Under the pieces are notes generated by a model. That model worked only from the letters and a program-made list of their open reading frames with translations. It made no database searches and was not told the DNA's origin. A stretch of DNA of 25,445 nt from Wenyingzhuangia sp. (GTDB lineage Bacteria > Bacteroidota > Bacteroidia > Flavobacteriales > Flavobacteriaceae): NCBI GenBank assembly GCA_020628175.1, contig JAHDFK010000019.1, positions 1-25,445 on the forward strand, given 5' to 3'. Within the stretch, counting starts at the first letter, position 1. The number at the start of each line of letters is the position of its first letter. Made by a program: the position numbers and the translations under genes. Positions 22,853-25,445 of the stretch are shown in pieces.

Positions 22853-23680
22853 TTAAAAACACATTTCATAAATACGTACTGCTTCTACAGCTTCTTTCAC
22901 ATCGTGTACACGTAAAATTTGAGTTCCTTTTGTTAAAGCAATCGTATTGGCAACAGTAGTTGCATTTAGCACCTCATCTGGGGTGGTATTTAAAAACTTA
23001 TACAGCATAGATTTTCTCGAAACTCCTGTTAAAACCGGCAATCCCATATTTTGAAAATAATCTAAATGTTGTAACAATTCAAAATTATGAGCCTCTGTTT
23101 TCCCAAAACCAAAACCTACGTCTAAAACAACATCATGTACATGCAATGCATTTAGTGCTGCTACTTTTTTAGACAACTCTTTATACACATCTCTAACCAC
23201 ATTTTCATAAACTGGTTTTTCTTGCATAGTTTGCGGATTTCCTTGCATATGCATTATTATATAAGGCACCTGTAAAGTTGCTACAGTACCAAACATAGCT
23301 GCATCCAAATCACCTCCCGAAATATCATTAATCATGCAAGCTTCCGCTGCAATACATGCTTTGGCAACCTCACTCCTAAAAGTATCTACAGATATTAAAA
23401 TCTCTGGAAAGTTTTTCACCAACAATTGTACAACCGGTACAATTCGCTGCAACTCTTCTTCAACCGTAATATGCTTTGCTCCAGGCCTCGATGAATACGC
23501 ACCCACATCAATAAAAGTAGCTCCATCTGCTAACATTTTCCTTACCCTATCTAAAATAGCTACTTCATCTTTATACTTTCCTCCATCAAAAAAAGAATCT
23601 GGCGTGATATTTAAAATTCCCATCACTTTAGGCGATGACAAATCAATTAGTTTTCCTTTACAATTAATTGTAGTTTGCAT
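22853..23680 (-). CDS. folP: Dihydropteroate synthase
   Basis: FolP condenses the pterin pyrophosphate made by FolK with p-aminobenzoate; it is the sulfonamide target. The protein has 275 residues. VMGILNITPDSFFDGGKY (19-36, Asn24) is the first loop and FIDVGAYSSRPGA (57-68) the second. Asp99, Asn118 (MINDISGG), Asp188 (DVGFGFGKT) and Lys194 follow, then GVSRKS (219-224, the PABA loop) and RVHDV (257-261, phosphate-binding Arg and His). The second loop is SSRPG rather than STRPG. It is divergent from the DUF1599 gene (89 nt). Confidence 0.97.
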   Translation of the reverse strand: MQTTINCKGKLIDLSSPKVMGILNITPDSFFDGGKYKDEVAILDRVRKMLADGATFIDVGAYSSRPGAKHITVEEELQRIVPVVQLLVKNFPEILISVDTFRSEVAKACIAAEACMINDISGGDLDAAMFGTVATLQVPYIIMHMQGNPQTMQEKPVYENVVRDVYKELSKKVAALNALHVHDVVLDVGFGFGKTEAHNFELLQHLDYFQNMGLPVLTGVSRKSMLYKFLNTTPDEVLNATTVANTIALTKGTQILRVHDVKEAVEAVRIYEMCF

Positions 23681-23769
23681 ACAGTACTTTTATTTTATGT
23701 ATAGATAGAAACTCGAATTTGTTTATTAAATTCGTTCTAAATATCAAAATTACAGAAAACCCCAGCAAT

Positions 23770-24306
23770 ATGTCTCATACATCCGAACAATACGATAAAA
23801 TTATTAACGAATGCCAAAGCTTATTTTCTAAAAAAATGAGCGATTATGGGAGTGCTTGGAGAATTTTAAGATTGCCTAGCTTAACAGACCAAATTTTTAT
23901 AAAAGCCCAACGTATAAGGCAATTGCAAGAAAACGAGGTTCGTAAAGTAGATGAAGGAGAAGTTTCTGAATTTATTGGGATTATTAACTATTGTATTATG
24001 GCTTTGGTACAAATAGAGAAAGGTATTGCCGAACAACCCGACATAAATAACCAACAAGCTATTGCTCTTTACGAGAAGCATATAAAAATAACCAAAGAAT
24101 TAATGCTCAATAAAAATCACGATTATGGAGAAGCCTGGCGTGATATGCGTGTAAGTTCTTTAACCGATTTGATATTGCAGAAACTATTACGCGTAAAGCA
24201 AATAGAAGATAACAAAGGAAAAACAATGGTGTCTGAAGGTATTGATGCCAATTATCAAGATATGATTAACTATGCAGTTTTTGCAATGATTCACCTAACG
24301 TTATAA
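23770..24306 (+). CDS. Protein with two tandem DUF1599 domains
   Basis: The frame is open from 23719, but the start at 23770 (MSHTSEQYDKII) is chosen because the first 17 residues lie in promoter-like sequence and do not resemble the repeat; this gives 178 residues. The protein is an internal duplication. KMSDYGSAWRILRLPSLTDQ, then a helix rich in RIRQLQ, an Asp/Glu segment and INYCIMALV in the first half match KNHDYGEAWRDMRVSSLTDL, RVKQIE and INYAVFAMI in the second. DYG-AW and the SLTD pair are the most fixed. DUF1599 is also listed in Pfam as a nucleotide-modification-associated domain; that link comes mainly from phage clusters, and I would not carry it over to this housekeeping context. 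The next gene begins 3 nt after its stop. Confidence 0.87.
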   Translation: MSHTSEQYDKIINECQSLFSKKMSDYGSAWRILRLPSLTDQIFIKAQRIRQLQENEVRKVDEGEVSEFIGIINYCIMALVQIEKGIAEQPDINNQQAIALYEKHIKITKELMLNKNHDYGEAWRDMRVSSLTDLILQKLLRVKQIEDNKGKTMVSEGIDANYQDMINYAVFAMIHLTL

Positions 24307-24309
24307 GCC

Positions 24310-25287
24310 ATGACCATCTCGAAATTTATTACGCTTATTTTCAGAATTTTTACTGGAGTCCTTTTTATTTTTTCTGGTTTTGTAAAGCTCGTAGATCCTT
24401 TAGGTTCTGCTTACAAATTTGAAGAATATTTTGGTGCAAATGTATTGAATCTAGAATTTTTAATTCCGTATGCGCTTCCTTTTGCTATTCTTTTAATTAT
24501 TGTTGAGCTTCTTTTAGGTGTTGCCATTTTGTTAGGATACAAAACAAAAACAACACTTTGGAGTTTGTTTGCTATTACAACACTATTTTTATTTTTAACG
24601 GGCTATTCTGCTATTTACGATAAAGTTACCGATTGTGGTTGTTTTGGAGATGCAATAACACTAACACCTTGGGAGACGTTTTATAAAAATATTGTTTTTA
24701 TAGTAATTATTGTTTGGATGTTGTTCCATCAGCGTTTTATAAAACCTATTGTTTCTAAAACAGCCACTAACTGGCTACTCTTTTTAATCCTTTCTGGTTC
24801 TTTATATGTAGTATACCAGGCTTTAACCCATCTGCCTTTGATAGATTTTAGAGCGTATGCAGTTGGTAAAAACATTCGAGAAGGAATGGAGTACAAAGAG
24901 GATGGTGAAATTCCACCTGTTCACGATTTTTACTTAGAATCTGCCACTGACGATTTAACAGAAACAATATTAGATGCTCCAAAGACTTTGCTAATTGTAG
25001 TAAACGAACTTGAACATACCGAAGAAGCTGCTTGGGAAAAAGTACGAACAATAGCCTCGCAAGCTAAAAATAAAGGATACTTAGTATACGCACTATCTAG
25101 TAGTGGGTCGCAATTAGTAGCAGAAACCAGTACAAAACACAATTTACCTTTCGAAATTTTATTTTGTGACGGAACTACTCTAAAAACAATGAGCCGTGCC
25201 AATCCGGGAATTGTACTATTAAACAAAGCGACAATTACTCAAAAAGTGGCCTGGAGAGATATTGATGAAATTAATTTAGAGAATTAA
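24310..25287 (+). CDS. BT_3928-type DoxX-like membrane protein with thioredoxin-like C-terminus
   Basis: The protein has 325 residues. Hydrophobic segments lie at about 5-25, 50-77, 83-102, 126-141 and 153-170, and the opening FRIFTGVLFIFSGFVKLVDPLG is the DoxX-like signature. The motif D108-C-G-C-F-G-D114 lies in the loop after the third segment and is kept in this family and in MauE relatives. After the last segment, about residues 217-325 (KTLLIVVNE, GYLVYALSS, PFEILFCD, NPGIVLLNKA) have the strand-helix order of a thioredoxin fold without a CxxC. The family is usual in Bacteroidota, and its function is not settled. The gene follows the DUF1599 gene after 3 nt and ends with a terminator. 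Confidence 0.88.
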   Translation: MTISKFITLIFRIFTGVLFIFSGFVKLVDPLGSAYKFEEYFGANVLNLEFLIPYALPFAILLIIVELLLGVAILLGYKTKTTLWSLFAITTLFLFLTGYSAIYDKVTDCGCFGDAITLTPWETFYKNIVFIVIIVWMLFHQRFIKPIVSKTATNWLLFLILSGSLYVVYQALTHLPLIDFRAYAVGKNIREGMEYKEDGEIPPVHDFYLESATDDLTETILDAPKTLLIVVNELEHTEEAAWEKVRTIASQAKNKGYLVYALSSSGSQLVAETSTKHNLPFEILFCDGTTLKTMSRANPGIVLLNKATITQKVAWRDIDEINLEN

Positions 25288-25310
25288 AACCATTTCTGGA
25301 TTTTTACACA

Positions 25311-25344
25311 AAAAACCGATTACATTCAGGTAATCGGTTTTTTT
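25311..25344 (+). terminator. Terminator after the BT_3928-type gene
   Basis: AAAAACCGATTAC (25311-25323) pairs with GTAATCGGTTTTT across a 6-nt loop, and the T run continues to 25344. It lies 23 nt after the stop codon. Confidence 0.92.
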
Positions 25345-25362
25345 ATAAAGTTTCTAAAAATA

Positions 25363-25390
25363 AAAACCACTTCTGTTTAGAAGTGGTTTT
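25363..25390 (-). terminator. Terminator of the minus-strand tRNA transcript
   Basis: AAAACCACTTC (25363-25373) and GAAGTGGTTTT (25380-25390) form an 11-bp perfect stem with a 6-nt loop. In the minus direction it is followed by TTTTTATTTTTAG. It begins 4 nt after the tRNA discriminator base. Confidence 0.9.
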
Positions 25391-25394
25391 GTAG

Positions 25395-25445
25395 TAGCGG
25401 GAACTGGACTCGAACCAGTGACCTTCGGGTTATGAGCCCGACGAG
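25395..25445 (-). tRNA. tRNA-Met (CAT), initiator-like, 5' part beyond the window
   Basis: Read on the minus strand, the end of the D arm, an anticodon stem TCGGG/CCCGA around loop CTCATAA (anticodon complement of 25432-25434), variable AGGTC, T arm ACTGG-TTCGAGT-CCAGT, acceptor strand TCCCGCT and discriminator A are complete. CCA is not encoded. Three consecutive G-C pairs below the anticodon loop, together with the GTCGGGCTCATAACCCGAAGGTC core, are marks of initiator tRNA. The first 25 or so bases are missing, so the 1-72 pair cannot be judged. Confidence 0.92.

Noticed and set aside
23719..23769. Upstream start for the DUF1599 protein
   Set aside because: The 17 extra residues do not fit the duplicated domain and occupy the short spacer with divergent folP, which must hold a promoter.
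22853..24306. A DNA-hypermodification locus suggested by the DUF1599 domains
   Set aside because: No methyltransferase, thymidylate-synthase homologue, glycosyltransferase or phage gene is near; neighbours are folate and membrane housekeeping genes.

Overview
The window is about 25.4 kb of AT-rich chromosome. The codon use, the TTTG-N19-TAnnTTTG promoter at 12839-12869, the near absence of Shine-Dalgarno sites, and families such as DUF4290, the DUF349-repeat protein, the BT_3928-type DoxX protein and the DUF368-DUF368-aroE order all point to the Bacteroidota, class Flavobacteriia. A marine, alga-associated member of the Flavobacteriaceae fits best because of the sulfatase/GH28 pair. I cannot name a genus from the sequence.

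Layout. At 1-2.6 kb lie the tail of an unknown + strand gene, a shared terminator, and the minus-strand set DUF4290 -> murA -> GNAT acetyltransferase. At 2.8-5.8 kb, two + strand genes 3 nt apart encode an exported GH28-like beta-helix protein and an exported S1-type sulfatase. This is the only clearly accessory, carbohydrate-directed part. At 5.8-14.3 kb is a long minus-strand block, in transcription order: TPR protein, two tandem DUF368 membrane proteins, aroE, a small basic exported protein, LpoB-like lipoprotein, COG3014-like lipoprotein, DUF349-repeat protein. At 14.4-17.1 kb is the + strand run pyrR-pyrB-(small alpha/beta protein)-rnz. Then come sppA (-), folK (+), a UvrD/PcrA-type helicase (-), a degenerate intergenic repeat, an AhpD/CMD-type protein (+) behind a palindromic operator-like site, folP (-), the pair DUF1599-duplex/BT_3928-type membrane protein (+), and finally a truncated initiator-like tRNA-Met (-).

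How the genes fit together. Most of the window is housekeeping: peptidoglycan precursor synthesis (murA), lipid-carrier recycling (DUF368, inferred from published work on the family), control of penicillin-binding proteins (LpoB/COG3014), shikimate and folate synthesis (aroE, folK, folP), pyrimidine synthesis (pyrR, pyrB), tRNA 3' processing (rnz) and DNA repair (UvrD). Convergent gene pairs are separated by compact hairpins that can stop transcription from both sides (67-103, 5805-5833, 17088-17126, 19433-19452).

I found no phage, IS element, CRISPR array or obvious defence system. The points most worth following are: MurA with Asp in place of the fosfomycin-target Cys; the orphan GH28/sulfatase pair, both with altered active-site positions; the two DUF368 paralogues, one of which has lost a motif acid, behind a clean promoter; the palindrome at the CMD promoter; a hairpin just before the COG3014 gene; and a pyrR with almost no leader for attenuation.
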